64,000 bases of DNA from Neodiprion pinetum (taxonomy: Eukaryota > Arthropoda > Insecta > Hymenoptera > Diprionidae), in the NCBI RefSeq assembly GCF_021155775.2, contig NC_060233.1, positions 38,409,077 through 38,473,076 on the forward strand, in the 5' to 3' direction. The notes under the pieces are model-generated. The model was not told where the DNA came from, searched no databases, and was given only the letters and a program-made list of their open reading frames with translations. Position numbers and translations under genes: made by a program. Shown here piece after piece: positions 15,139-28,213 of this stretch (positions within the stretch are counted from its first letter, which is position 1; each line of letters begins with the position of its first letter).

Positions 15139-17908
15139 GGCGATGTTTATTGCGCCGCGAGGTGCGATGCCTCGTTTGGACAACAAGCTGTTAATTAACC
15201 CGCGGTATGCCACAACCGGAGTTTCAAAATAATTATCTGTCCAGGGCACGATATACATATATAGGTACACAAAGCGCGATTATGGTAGAAATTATACCCA
15301 AGCTTCTTATAAAATCTTTTCTTCAGCTCACGCCCTCGCAGAACTTTATATTTTCGCCCGATTCCCAAACAAAGCACGCATATACGATCCTCGCTAAATT
15401 TTGGCTATACGTAGGTACGTTATATGTATATCTGCGGCGTTTAGTGGCGAGCATGAGAGTTCTCTGGACCAGTTTGCGGCCGTTGAATCGGCTGAATATG
15501 ACGTTCGTGTGTATGCCAGCATGCAAAAACCGAACACATGCCTAAACCCTCCGCAAATTGTATCAGGCGATTTCATTCTCTGCATGTACACGATCATACA
15601 AAGTTGCCACGGACACGCGACGCGATATTAGCCAACCGGCTGAACGATCTGTTAGACACGCGAATGCCGATTTTTCTCACACAACTTTGTCGGCCGAAGC
15701 AAAGCCTCCAGAAATCACTCAACAAAGTGACAATGATTGCTTTGGCTCTAACGTGCGTGCAGCAGGCAATTCAAAGCTCCGGGTCACCCCGCAGCCAACA
15801 AAGACAAGCTTGCCAAAAAACACCTTCATGAAGCTGCTTCTGACTTCTCCTTTTTTACTCGGATGTACGACGTCGAAACACCCGTTTCTTGTAATACGCG
15901 TACTCACGGCTGACGAGACAATTCTCGCACGAGGTGCGACTCGTTTAAACCTGAAATCGACTCTCACCGGAGCTCGAGAAGTGATATGGTTCTTTCCTGA
16001 AATATCCCGCAGTTCGAGGGTGTAGGATAAAAAATTTTGGTACAGGGACAAAAAAATTGTCTAGGTGTTCGATATCCGGACTCGCGGCACGGCACCCGGG
16101 TAATTCCATCTCGGATACCGCGCACGTTGCATATAGAATCCTGAATACAGACGGGCAGGACTCATCCACACGTAGGCAAGAGCACGTAGATGCATACGCA
16201 GGTATGTGTATAAACGGAATGAGATACACTCACGGAATATTAAGTAGTAGCAATTACCGACCTATAATTATCCCCGTTTGGATACTCTTGTGCCTCTACG
16301 ATTCCTTGGGACGTGGGAACGAGGCGCGACCGCTCGCGAACGGGCCGCGATATACCGACTTGTTCCAGTATATTTACACCGCGCTATTCCGATGGACGTA
16401 TTATAGGTACGATCACGATGCTGCTCTTCGATGTATCCTCGTCCGAGTGATCGATTTGTCTGCTCGTTCATACTCATGCCCGCGTACCTTGAGGGCCAAT
16501 TAGTTGATGCATTCGTACTTGGAATCCATCCGATCTTTGAACCAGGTGACAAAATCAGATCGTTTACATTGTCAAAATTATGCTATTCGATTCAGCATCG
16601 TCCAAATTTTTCGGTGGTCCATTTTCTTCGACGTTGATCGGCATAGATTTTCCAACCGTTCATCGTCTCTTTCGCATGTGTAAAAACACTGCTCTTGGTC
16701 TGTCAAGCAAAGGACTTAATTGGCAACATTTAGGCGTATCGGACACTAGACGGTGCAGCGGGCCGCTGGAGCATTACGTAACTCCAGCGTTGTCACGGAT
16801 CGGTGTCTTTTTCTTTTCTTCTTCTTTTTATTTGCACTATACGCGTGTCTACGCCATACACGAATACCACGGACCAAGTGATTCCTCAAGATGATGGGTG
16901 CTGCGGTAGTTTTTCACGGACACTACAAACACGCGATCGGACATACCGAGGCTAGAGATAATCGCTCCGAACAACTACCGCGTTCAAAGATATTCTAATG
17001 AACCGATTTGCAGTATGGTTCTTTGTTATCGCGGTACAACTCGCAATTGTTATACAAAACTGTTCCGTGCAGATTTGTTCATTTTTGATGACCTGCAGGT
17101 GAGGTAAACGCTTTGCATTTTTTTTTTCCTCTGCTTATAGTTCCGCACGAATGAATGATAAACTGAGGATCTTGAGTCGGATAGGATCCGTGGATCGATG
17201 GTTCATGATCTACACATCGAGTCAGAATTCCTAAACGGAAGAATCGCTAGGGATGGTGAAGTAAATCAGACTTTTAGAAATCATTTCCTTCCCCCGTTCT
17301 TTGGCACTTCGGTTTTTCGATCCTCGCGGTCAGTGATCCGTTATATGACCTTCGTGTAATTTTGCATTTCTTGCTGTGCAGTGGGTAATTAAAACGTAGT
17401 CAGCGTTATCTTGCAGATGGTCGGACAGTGATTAAAATCCATCCAAGTAATGTGTGTGTAAGTGTACTTCGTCACGCGAAGTACTTGTCAGACAAGCTAT
17501 GCGCATCTTTTTTTTTTCATCCCTCCTCCTCGCTCGGCATCGGGACAAGATAAATGATACGCGGTTGAAAAGTTTTCCTTATTACTGGAGGACGAATAAA
17601 CCTGCACCTATATCATGTATACAACGCAGAGTCGTTTTTGCCAAATCCTGTAGTCTCATCAACTATACGCGCGGACCGCCAATCATTTACACACGCCTAT
17701 TTCGAGCGAGAACGATGAAATGCTCAAGATTCTCCGCACGCTTCGTTTATTACCGATGTTACCAACTTTTACAAGAAATAAAAATTCTTTCATTCCGGCC
17801 GATCGGTACTCCGTACGTGCCGTATGATTCACGAACAGAATTTCAAGTAGGATGAAAAAATTGAAATAAATCAAGCTATAATTGGGTTTTAACATAAATC
17901 GCGCGAGT

Positions 17909-17979
17909 GTACATATATGTTATATTTTATACATATATATATGTATATATACGTATATATACGTACATATATATATATT
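17909..17979. repeat. AT/ACGT alternating low-complexity tract
   Basis: This tract of alternating pyrimidine and purine is mostly TA dinucleotides broken by CG and GT steps (tatatacgtatatatacg). It could extrude as a cruciform or unwind readily. No gene overlaps it. Confidence 0.85.
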
Positions 17980-20900
17980 ACTGTTCGGACAATATCACGG
18001 AATTATGAGAATCCGAGAATTTCTCGCTGAATATTGATGACAGTTATGATCTTATAATCTTGGTTTATATCTTAAAAAACGTTAATTTTAATATCTTGCA
18101 AATAAACGATTTGAAATCGATTCATCCACTCCGCAGGTGGTTAGAAAAAGAACAGTTCTATGTAGTGTTTTCTAATTAACCATTGCGATGCGACTAACAA
18201 TAAGTCAATCCCGACGTTCAAATCGTCCGATTATTAGGCATTTTATTTTATTTTGTTCTTTTTTATCTTATTAGGTGAACTGATCGCAAGGTTTTTTCCG
18301 CGATAATCGCAGAGTCGAATCAACGTTCACGGAAGACATGTTAGTACACCCTAGTATAATGGGTTGTTTCGAGGTTAACAAGAGCTTGGGTTTGGCAGTG
18401 CTGGTGTTGTTGTCGGCGCAGAAGCAGAAGTGACCACTTTGTTAAATGAATTCACAGCATTATCCAATTTGCTCGGAGCGTCAACCTTTGGATTCCAGAA
18501 ATTCAGTAAACACGGGAAACGCCAAGGAAAGGGAGGCTCCCTTCCCAGAACGCATCGCGTAACAAGACGTCAGGCTAATAATAGCCGCGTTACATGTACC
18601 AAGGCGAAAATAAATTGACGGGCATTAATTGTCTCGTGTTTTAACGCCGCGAAGTCAGTCGGCTGCCTCATCCTTGCCTCGAGAGAGGAAAATAATGCAC
18701 ATAACTGTACACCTCCTTCTGCATACCCGTATATTATAAATTATATACACATTTATACATACGTGTGTATACATGTATACATGTGATACAGCGTTGGGGA
18801 AAAACACATCAATTTCAACAGTTCACAACTCGCTACAGCAGTTGCAGGGACCTACAAGAGGCAGGGTCGTTGGGCCGCAAGGTGTGGCGGCAGGCAACAC
18901 CGTCAAATAAAAACTGGTTATCTCTGGCACATTTAGAAAATGGCGGGTCTCACCGGGCCAGACTTGGGCCTCACCGCGTTCGTCCCGGCGTCCACCGATT
19001 ACCCAGGAATGAGGCGACCCCGGTCTTGTATATGCCCCGTAGCCGCCATCCGTTTCGGTACAGCTGGCCTTATCGTTGGGCCCCGTCTGAGAGGCCCTAA
19101 ACTCGAGATACCATCGGTCGGGGGGAGAGGCTCGAAGAGAAGTTGATTAGAAAATTTTTACAAAGCTATGAACTTGATTTGAAAGAAAATTGATTTTTTT
19201 TCGTTCACTTTTGAGTGCAAGGAGAAACTCTTTTCAAAGAAGTTCGCGAGTTGGAAATAAATATTTTTTGGTGATTTTCGTTACAAGATAGTCGCGCATC
19301 AAGGATTTACATTAAATTAATGTATCGTTAAGCCAGGATGATTTTCCTGAAAATGCAGAAACAGAGAAGAAAAAATTACAAATAAGACCCTATAATCGAT
19401 TTTTGCTTTTCAATCGCTTTTAAATTGTAGAAATATCTATAGTAGATGCTTATTTGGTTGAGATAACTATTCTCTGCAAACGGATTTTTCAAAATCATGA
19501 TTAACGGTACAATGTTGAAAAATTGAATATTTTACGATGCCGATACGAAAAAACTGTTCTTCGTAGGATTGAATAGAATAGTATTTTGAATAAAATTGGT
19601 TATCGCAAAGTAAAATCTATCGAATATTCCCGATCTTCGATATCACCTACATCCTGAAACGATTTGAAACAAAAATTCGGATATTTTGACCTTGTGTTTT
19701 TAGGAAAATCTTCGTAGCTTCCAACCGAATAAATTTGACGAGCAGTTGACATGCGACTATACTTCAGGATAAAGTTAACGGAAACGTGTTGATTCTCGGC
19801 TCACCAAATTTCGTATATCAATATATCTATATGTATACAATTTTCATCACAGATAAACGAGTATTTTTTTCAGCACAAAAATTGTGGCTAGTATCTTTTA
19901 CTGTGAAAATATAGATTATCCGTTACTTTTTCCAAACTTTCGTGCGAAGTGAATGCAACGATTATCGCCGGTTGTAAGAGCAATGAGCATAACCCATACA
20001 GGGAACGACGAGACGCTTGTTAAGAACTGCCCCATTTTGCCTCTCCGAGCAGCTCACAATCGGTACATCTTGTGTACATACGTATAAGCCGTGTGCGCGA
20101 ATAAGTTTACGCGTTATTATGAGGGCCTGTTATGTAATGTGAATTTTATTGCCGTTGATCACCGCGTCATTATAGGCGGAGAGGCACGCCGCTGCGGGCG
20201 CTGGCTAAGAAAGCCTGTAACCGCGGTATTATATACACCGAAGAACTGTTATCCGACCATCTGTCAGCCCGATCATTACCCGCGTGTAAATATATGCATA
20301 GGTGATGCCGCTTGTTCCTCTTTTGCGAAGGGGCTTCGCCCGCTTTTCAGTTTTCACTCCCGCGAGCGGGATTCAAAAATTGCCGCGCTTTTCTCCCGCC
20401 CCGGAGCGCGGGATGTTTGAACTCAACGAAGAACTCGGACCCCGTAGGTTCGCCTTTATTCCGTGGTGCGTCGATGTTACGTATTCCCCGATTCTCCAAA
20501 CGCGGATCTGGGCTACTCGTGGCCGCCTTTATCGTGCGTGCTGCCTTCGGGCTCCGGACGACTTTCCAAACTGCTATCCATTACCACCGGGCCCTCCATT
20601 CCGGCGAGTTGTATGCGGATCTCACGGACCGGGCCGCTCTTGTTCCCTTCTGCTTTCAAGATTCGCGTTAAACATTTTCGGGACATTCCTTTTTCTCCCA
20701 ACGATCCAATTCCGGGCTCCCCGAAGGAGTCGGGCTTCGCTGCGGATGCGATGAAGGGACTCGTTTATTATAATCACGTGTACCGTTGATCAAATTCCCC
20801 TTTCTGCGAAGATCGTTTGTTGACCCGACGCTCGCCAGAAGATCGAAAAGAACTCGAGCGGCTTTGGCTCTTTTAAAAATTCCACTTCGCTGAATACCAC

Positions 20901-21335
20901 GTATTGTATACGGTTCGATTCACTGCGAGGTCGAGAAAATCTCAAATCGCACTCTAAGCGCTAGCAACTTTTATCAGAAAGAATTTCAACCGCCGGAAAG
21001 TCCAATGAATAATATCCTGCGATAATTACTCGAGGTTAATTAATTCAGTTCACCGATTACAACGGTCGCGTACATCGAAGCGACTTCAAAAAATGTTGTC
21101 TAAGACAATAATCAGCAGAAATTGTTTCAATCACGTTTTCGCAAACTTCTTTCCAACTAGCTTAACCATCCAGCGTGATGCTGTAGGGTAAAATTCGAGC
21201 TCCCCTACCTATGAAAATTAGCGTAAAATCAAACAAATCTCGCAGCGATTTTCAGGCTGCTATAAAATATGCCTCCTCCTTTAATTCCGGGTAAGTTATT
21301 TAGCGACGTGATCATCGTTCCCTCGATATTGCAAA

Positions 21336-21467
21336 ATGGCTGGCGTTAAGGCGCGCGCGCCTTACTCGGACTTTTTGCACCTGTATAATCTGCACGAGGG
21401 TACCGAAGTTGGCGAGCGTCGGCGGTTCTCCAAGGTCATCGGGGTCGAGTGGCCGAGCCCCGGGTAA
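21336..21467 (+). CDS. Candidate small ORF or first coding exon, 43 codons
   Basis: The frame starts at an ATG in the context CAAAATGG, which matches the insect start-site preference (A at -3, G at +4). It runs 43 codons to TAA and begins MAGVKARAPYSDFLHLYNLH. Codon third positions are mostly G or C although the surroundings are AT-rich, which is unlike chance ORFs in this window. A GGTAATC sequence overlaps the stop codon, so the segment could instead be a first coding exon with its donor at 21,463/21,464. I recognise no family. Non-coding GC-rich enhancer DNA is the main alternative. Conservation of the frame in related species would decide. Confidence 0.25.
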   Translation: MAGVKARAPYSDFLHLYNLHEGTEVGERRRFSKVIGVEWPSPG

Positions 21468-22438
21468 TCCTTTCCGCTGTAGCGGTCGGGCGGGGCTATC
21501 GAGCCTCGCACCTAATTACCTTAATTGAAATTTTGATTTCCCCCACGTTGTGTGCAATATTTTGTACAAAACGTACGTCGAACGTAAACTTGTCCGTATT
21601 ATACGCGTGTGGGTCGTAACGTTGAGCGCGAAATTGGCGCCGGGTTCAGAACTGGGGATTAAAAGCTCCCGCAACAATCTGTTGCGCTTTTCTGCCGCGC
21701 ACTACTGCAGTGAATTAACTCGGTGCAACTGCACGCGGAGGCTGCTGCGGCACACGGTGCAAAACCCGCAAACTCACCTGCCGCCTGCAGATCACCGGCC
21801 CACCTACCCACTTGTGGCCGCAGTTTACGATTCATTAACCACCGCATTGAAGCGCTTCGCATTCTGCGGCTGTGTCTCTCTATCTACTCGCTCCTTATTA
21901 ACCGTTCACCTCATGCGACTCCTTACGCTTATTCGCGCTCGCTCCTTATTCACGGATGTGTAATACACGAGCCTTTACCGGTTACTTGCGCTTTCTTAAC
22001 GCCACCGGACGCCACGAGTACCTACACATTACACGTGTGCTGAATGTCGCGGCAAATTATTGCAAATTGATTGGAAAATAGAAACGTTATTTTCTTTCTC
22101 GTTCACCCTAATTACGCGTACGCATGCGTGGCAGGGCTCCTGCAGAGCCGGCTGTATAATTCCTCGACACACGGGGAGATGTAAAATAATTTAAGACTTC
22201 TCTGATTTGTGTATCCTGTTATTATATTCATTCACCGGAGATTTTAATTTATGCCATTTGCTCCTGATACAGCTAAATTTTACTTCGTTTTCAGAATTCT
22301 TTTTAATCAAATGTTAATTCATCATGCTGATGTTCGTGCATAATGGACGTAAGATAATTGGTCCTGGTTCCATTATAACTCTGGTTATTCGTGAGTCCTT
22401 GCTAATTACGGCACCTCGCTAGCTGCTTCTCATTTCCT

Positions 22439-22444
<6 letters not shown>

Positions 22445-22510
<66 letters not shown>
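22445..22510. repeat. (CT)33 dinucleotide microsatellite
   Basis: There are 33 uninterrupted CT units, which read as GAGA repeats on the minus strand. Besides being a length-variable microsatellite, such tracts are binding platforms for the insect GAGA factor (Trl) and CLAMP, which open chromatin. Whether this copy is bound is unknown. It lies about 9 kb downstream of the Sp-family transcription unit. Confidence 0.97.
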
Positions 22511-22513
<3 letters not shown>

Positions 22514-24371
22514 ACCACTCTCGCGCTTATGCATATCGAACGCGAACGCGAATTCTAAAAGGGCGAGGCTACAGACGACGACGGCGAGAAATCGTAATCA
22601 TTTTAATGCGTCATGGCTAGTGTCGGCTTTACAGAGTACATTTCGTGCTCCGGGACTGTTCCATCGCAATCAGCTGCGACCCGCGTCCTCGTGCCCCGGT
22701 TTTTTTCTCTCCCCTTGTACAGCGATCTGATTACGGTGCCGCCACAACTATTGAGTGTTTTTTCCTCCTTCTATACATAAACAGTATTTTTTTTTTTCTA
22801 TTATTTCATTTTGTTCCACGTAGATTTCGTAAAAAATGATTCACGCACGGTACTGGATCAGGCCAATTGTTACAGTAGGTACCTAAAAGACTGGACGTCA
22901 TCGAGAGAGAATTTTCCAGGATAAATCATCGGAGAAACTCGAGAGGCGAACGCGTCTGCGACTAGGACTAGAATCGGTTGGGGGGATGAGAGGGGTGAGA
23001 AAAAGTATGGGAGGTGGAGGAGAAGAAAGAGCCGTTCGAACGTTCGTAGGAAGGTTCTTCTTGCCGAGGTGCATCGGGAAAGGAAGTATGGAGAAACTCT
23101 GCTGGCCGGCACACACGGAGCAGCGGAGGCTTCGCAGGTAATTGCCGGACCGACGGGTCGATAATGAGCCCCGGCTTCGGGGAAGCGATTACACCCGGCC
23201 CAAGCCCGCAGCCGAGGTTACCCTGGCTCTCTTGCGTCCTCTGCCGCGTCCTCCGAGTCCTTCTCAATCGGCTCTATTTTTTTATACAACAGTCCATGGA
23301 AGACGGACGGATCAACCTGCCAAAAACGGGGAAAACGCAAAACTCCTGCACACGTATTTTACTCGCGTTAACTGTACTCGAGGCGTGCAAACAGGCCACA
23401 ATTATACGTATCGAAATTCACCCCACGTGCCTTATTTTTATTACCTCAAAGTGGATTTCGAACTCCTTTTGTATCGATTCGCAGATGGATTTAACGATCT
23501 TTTCCACGTATGGGAAAAACGCCCAGCGGAATCGGTCGTTGTTTTTTTTTTTTTTTCTTTTTCTCTAATGAACTGTTGTGACCCCCGTGCGATGGTTGAT
23601 CACGTGATTCGGTTGTACAGACCTGAAACGACTATTTCGCAAAAACTTCAAGGGCTTCTACTAACGAGAAACTTATTTTTTGCAACGCTGAATTAGCTGT
23701 AAGGCCACGGAATCCAGTTTTACTAAAAGCTCTCATCAGAATAATGTGTTCCAAAGTGGTACGTTCAGTTGGAGCATAATAGCTTTGTGTGAAATTTGTA
23801 ACTCTTACCGAATATCTCGAACTGCAGACAATGAAATACATAGTCTCGCGTTCGAAATGAAGAATAATTTTTGTTGCCACTTTACGTTGTAGAAATGAAT
23901 TTCCAGCAGATTTATTGGTGTTTTTTTGTTTTTTTTTTCGTCTTTAAATGCAGGGTGATTGTTTCCGCTGATTGCATAAAACATTTTATAATTTTTCCAT
24001 GACCAAAATCCCAATTATTGTACAGCTGCAGAAGTATATCTTTAATGCGAATAGTTCGTCAGTTTTATAAGAGAGCAAGTATTCGATCGCCAAGAGAACC
24101 AGAGTTTCACAGTACTTTCCGCTTGTACAGGTAGCTGATTTCCGATTGCACATGACAGATTCCCGCGTAGGATAAAATGACGGGGCAACGGTAAGTCGGA
24201 GTACCTAATTGGTCGTGGAGAAAAATGAACGTAATGAAAAACCGGGAAACCCGTATCACTGATGCAAGATGACAGGTGATTTGCGGTACGAAGGACATTA
24301 TACGCGTTACATCTGATCTCAGAGCATGCAGAGCTAATTATTGAATTCCCGGCGATGAGTCGTCGATGAGT

Positions 24372-24445
24372 ACAAGAAGATGATGACGAGTAGGAAGAAG
24401 AAGAAGAAGAAAAAGAGGAAGGAGAAGAGCGAGAGGAAGAAGTTG
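24372..24445. repeat. Purine-rich (GAA/GGA) low-complexity tract
   Basis: The tract is almost purely A and G on the plus strand, with about five consecutive GAA units near 24,393-24,410. Read on the minus strand it encodes a run of serines in a spurious frame. No splice sites or domain accompany it. Confidence 0.85.
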
Positions 24446-27380
24446 TTAAAAATAAGCAAAGGGAGAAGAAGGAGTCTTCCTGCATGCGATACGACGTGCC
24501 CGAGGCTTGCTACCGGGATAGGATAGGTGATCTAATTTCCCGTGCAGTCGTGCAGAAAATGATCCTGCCGCGATTACGAAACGGCTTCCAGTCTTCGCCG
24601 GCACCGAGTATTCGCCTTTTTCTTCGCATATTTCGCATTTTTTTTTATTCCCGGTCTCGGTGCATTTTTCCCCGGTAGTTTTTCGCGCTCGATGAACTTC
24701 CTGCAACTTCGGATCTCGCAGCTGCGATTTCCCGTTAATCGAATCCATACCCACGCGTCTCGCAGATGCGTTTCATAACCCGGCTCGAGTGTCGATGCTT
24801 TTCACCCTGCAGCCGAAAATCTAACCCGGTACCAGCGAGCGCACGAATATTGTCCAAGGGTCACCTGGAAGACAGGATTTCCTCTGCTCGAGAATCCGAG
24901 GGAAAAACTGCGACGGAATAAACGAGAACTGTGGACTCTAAGCTGCCTCCTGTCAAGGATCGCGTTTCCCGCGGGCACGGCGTTCTCGCAATTAACATAA
25001 TGAGGTAGAAAAGGTTGATATTAACGCTAGGCTAGTTAATAGCCGAGGTGCACTTATAGCTTCGAGCTGCCGCGGAATGCAAATACGCTCCGGGTTCCCT
25101 CGGCTTTAAGTATCAACACGCAGCCACCGCGTTTCGCCGATGATGCACAGGCGTTTCAGCCCATTATCCGATATTGCATCCTACAGCTGTAGCTTGCAAT
25201 TAGATGCCTCGAACTCACCGTTACGAGACCCACTGCAATTACTCAATTTTTCAACACCTTTGACCGTATTCTTTACGGGATTCTTTATCATTTATCTGCA
25301 ATATCTCGTTTCCGGTTTATCTCATCGCTGCGGTCTTCGGAGGTCGTATAGAATTGCTGCACCACTTGACCGCTGAGTACATGTTTTCAACGGTCGAGTC
25401 TTCTCCATTCACTCTCACAAGTTTCCAACGCATCCAACGCCTCTAAAGCTTTCCGACGGTTCGGTGCATTGAAGTTTAAACTTTAGAGACCAGTTTGCGC
25501 TGTCGTCTGAAGGAATCGAATAAGTTATCCCTGGTTATGGACACTGAGTGCTCTTCAAGGATGAAAGCTTGCTGCATCATATTCATGTACGAATGAATAA
25601 CTTCCGAGGAATATGTGCACAAATTATGCGAAAGAAGTTGCATTTACCAGGCGAGAAACCTGCAGGTTCAATGCCTGCGAATATTCGGTATCAACAGAAT
25701 CATCGCTGGTTAGAATTCCTCGGGTTTCAATTCCCCTGGATCACAACAGGGTGAATTCCAAATGGTCACGCTCCGTCGGTCAGGCGCGCACCATCGCCCG
25801 GGTATAAAACTGAGGTCTTCATCACAACGACGACGTGGCGAGTAATTTTGCAGCAGCTGTACAGTCGGATGGATTGGTGCCTCGGTCTTCGGGCGCCAGG
25901 TTGATCCAACCCTCTGTCCAGGTTAAGAATTCACTCAAATCGTTGGATCGTTGGCTCTTGGCAGACGTGATTCGAAACCGACGTTCATTATACACGGTTC
26001 GTCGTCGTGTATCTCGAAGGGCGAACGACTTCGGACTGGGGTCAGGCGACACGTTATAGGTATACCTATCAATTTGCAGGTGCAGACTACACCATGGAAA
26101 CGATGGTCTTTGTATATACAAACGAGGAAACCACTAATGGCACTCATCCCTTAATTTAGCTTCTGCTCGCTACGTACGATTTCCGCCGTTCATCCTGTTC
26201 ACGCTTCGCGTTCATTTAGTTCGTTCGATTATTCAATTCTCCTTTAACGCGTGCATCGGATCAACGGTGTAAGAAAAACGCAGTTCTTCTCGTATACGAT
26301 TCGTGCTCGATCCGACGGCAGGCGTCACGGCGGCTCGACCGAGGACGCCAAATATCGCCTGCGCTTCTTATCGTATACCGTCTTTACCGTTCCGATACCA
26401 ATCAGTGGATCAAAGACCGGGAACTGTGTATTTTGGGTAAAAAATTCATGGGCTTGGGTAGAAAATCGTTCAACTGCAATTCGAGGGTGCGGTACGTATG
26501 CATGGTGGGGGGTGGGAGTCATAAATAAGCACAGAGCCAAGGCGGAGTCGACACCCGTAGGATTAATTTCGTTCCCCTGTAAACGTCGATAGCGAAACAG
26601 AGAGGTCGAGCAGGATGAGCGAAGAGTCGCGGCGGCGGCGTCGGCGTCTCTGGGCGCCGGTCGAAAGGCAATCAGGCAACGAGGACGTCTTTTTGTAGAG
26701 GGCCGACAGAGGCAGGCCTACAGGTCTCCCTGGAGGGCAGTGGCGCCTCGCTCGGGTTATAAATTAATTAGATTTGTGCGGGGGTGTGTCGGCGATAACC
26801 CGCGCCCCACCCTCACACCGGGTTCAAAAGTTGCTCATCGCCCGGTGATCCTGGTACCTACGTTCCTCGCAACTTACAGACGACCGGTTGACCCTTCGGA
26901 CGCACCTCGGCTCTTCCGCGGCGTGCTGTATATTAACTCGTCCGCGGTTCGTTCGCCGTAAATTGGCAAGGTTCGAGCCAGGCGGTAAGATACGCCGGAT
27001 TGGCACCAACGTCTATCTACCTGCGGACGAACCGCAGTCGCTGCATGCCTCGACCGGACGACCCCGCGTATCCTCCACGAAACTACTCTCTGCAGGTATA
27101 TAGCAGAGGCTCGCCGTTACATGATGAATGGGGGGCGTAAACACCCGCGGTAACATTGTAACGTTTATTATATTGCAGCCCACCCGACAACGGGAGGATC
27201 GCGGCGTTTTTTCTTTTTCTTTTTTTTTTTTCTCGCGGAGTGCAGGCGATGGTACCTCAACTTCCGAAGCACGGCTCCAATCGTCGTTTAGGCTCTGAAC
27301 CGGGAACGAGAGAACCGAAGAACTACCCATCGTCACATTGACGATGTTTTGGTACGAGATTCGTCGTCGATCGAAAACGA

Positions 27381-27562
27381 CCTAAGCAACGTGTGACCTT
27401 GGAAAATACACCGCCAACTGCCGAGCTCAACTCCCGTCAATAATGGACATCAATGACTTACGTTAATGCTGCCGATGGTGACGGGAGGACTGGACCCTCT
27501 GGGGGCGGAACCGCCTCCAGCGCCAACGTTGGCCTCCAGCTCGCCGGTGTCCCTCGGCCGAT
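27381..27562 (-). CDS. Candidate exon pair of an unidentified minus-strand gene
   Basis: Minus-strand bases 27,562 down to 27,462 form an open, GC3-rich frame that includes ELEANVGAGGGSAPRGSSPP. It ends exactly at a perfect donor, AAC|GTAAGT, after a complete codon. A plausible acceptor (GCTTAG) lies 80 nt downstream. Splicing there keeps the frame open from 27,381 for more than 100 further codons (passing MGSSSVLSFPVQSLNDDWSR) until it degrades into a lysine-rich A tract. The upstream acceptor would be the weak AAAAAG at 27,563. No start codon is in frame within the exon. The product is not recognised, and a spliced 5' UTR or non-coding RNA exon is equally possible. Confidence 0.25.
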
Positions 27563-27895
27563 CTTTTTCACAATACACACAAGAAGATCACAGACACTGA
27601 CGACGAGATTGACCCGACGGGCGATCGAGGCGAGGTGTAGAAAGTCGACGACGACCGGCGAGCGTCGCTGCTGCAGGGGTGGTGGTGGTGAACGTGGAGA
27701 TCGAGATCAAGAAACGATCGGGGCATTTCCGGTCGGTTTATCGCTTTCGAATAATCGGGGGTGGGAGATCGGCAACTGCGACAACGGCCCCATACGACAA
27801 TTCGCAACAATTTTCCGCACCTCCCCGCAGAGCTTTCGCGCTCGTTTATCCTGGACAGGGATCTGATCGGTTCCGCGTTCTCCTCTACGCATGCT

Positions 27896-27928
27896 CGACT
27901 CGTCGGTCCACCTTCAGCCGCGCACTGA
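27896..27928 (-). promoter_or_regulatory. Possible initiator/DPE core promoter, minus strand
   Basis: Minus-strand TCAGTG at 27,928-27,923 resembles the insect initiator. AGTCG at +27 to +31 fits the DPE consensus RGWYV but sits one base nearer than the usual +28. No TATA box was seen. It is oriented to drive the candidate exon at 27,562-27,462. The motifs are short and could easily occur by chance. Confidence 0.15.
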
Positions 27929-28000
27929 CCGCTCGTTTCTCTCGGTAAACTCTAAGGCTGCCGCTCTCCGCACTGCTGCACTCTTTCGCATCCGCTACTC

Positions 28001-28035
28001 GCCTCGCCTCGCCTCGCCTCGCTTCGCCTTGCCTC
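28001..28035. repeat. (GCCTC)n pentanucleotide repeat
   Basis: Four perfect GCCTC units at 28,001-28,020 are followed by degenerate copies (GCTTC, GCCTT). The repeat lies in the GC-rich island at 27.5-28.3 kb. Confidence 0.85.
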
Positions 28036-28213
28036 CTCGCTTCGCCGCGATCGCCACTCGCTGCTGACCGTCAGATTCTGGATCGCGTGTAACGGCTTAT
28101 ACCTTTGCCTTTCGTAACATGACGCGTACCGCGCGGGTACCGAGCAATTGTTGCGTCTCCGCGTGCGTCCTGCGGTCGAGCGCGAGTCCGCAGGTACCTG
28201 CCGTCGTGGCGCC

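Larger units (their letters stand above)
1..21335. other. Long gene-free region with small GC-rich islands
   Basis: I find no supported gene in this stretch. All open frames are short, overlap on both strands, and lack recognisable domains or convincing exon borders. The base is AT-rich, with homopolymer runs such as a 19-nt A run at 10,961-10,979. Local GC-rich patches stand out at about 848-1,050, 7,000-7,210, 18,930-19,140 and 20,300-20,760. These could be enhancers, unrecognised exons or remnants. The nearest recognisable gene is the Sp-family factor at 29.7-31.5 kb, which would be transcribed towards this region, so this DNA lies on its 3' side. Confidence 0.6.
21468..27380. other. No supported gene; low-complexity and GC-rich segments
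   Basis: This stretch holds the long CT repeat, a purine-rich tract and a GC-rich rise from about 26,600 onward. Open frames are short and overlap each other in several frames. No domain, conserved motif or coherent exon chain could be recognised. Confidence 0.55.

Noticed and set aside
20302..20789. Overlapping plus-strand ORFs of 108-150 codons
   Set aside because: Three overlapping frames and one minus-strand frame are all open, as expected of GC-rich DNA with few stops. None has a motif.
24042..24485. 147-codon minus-strand ORF with polyserine
   Set aside because: The serines are the translated purine-rich repeat; the rest is unremarkable.
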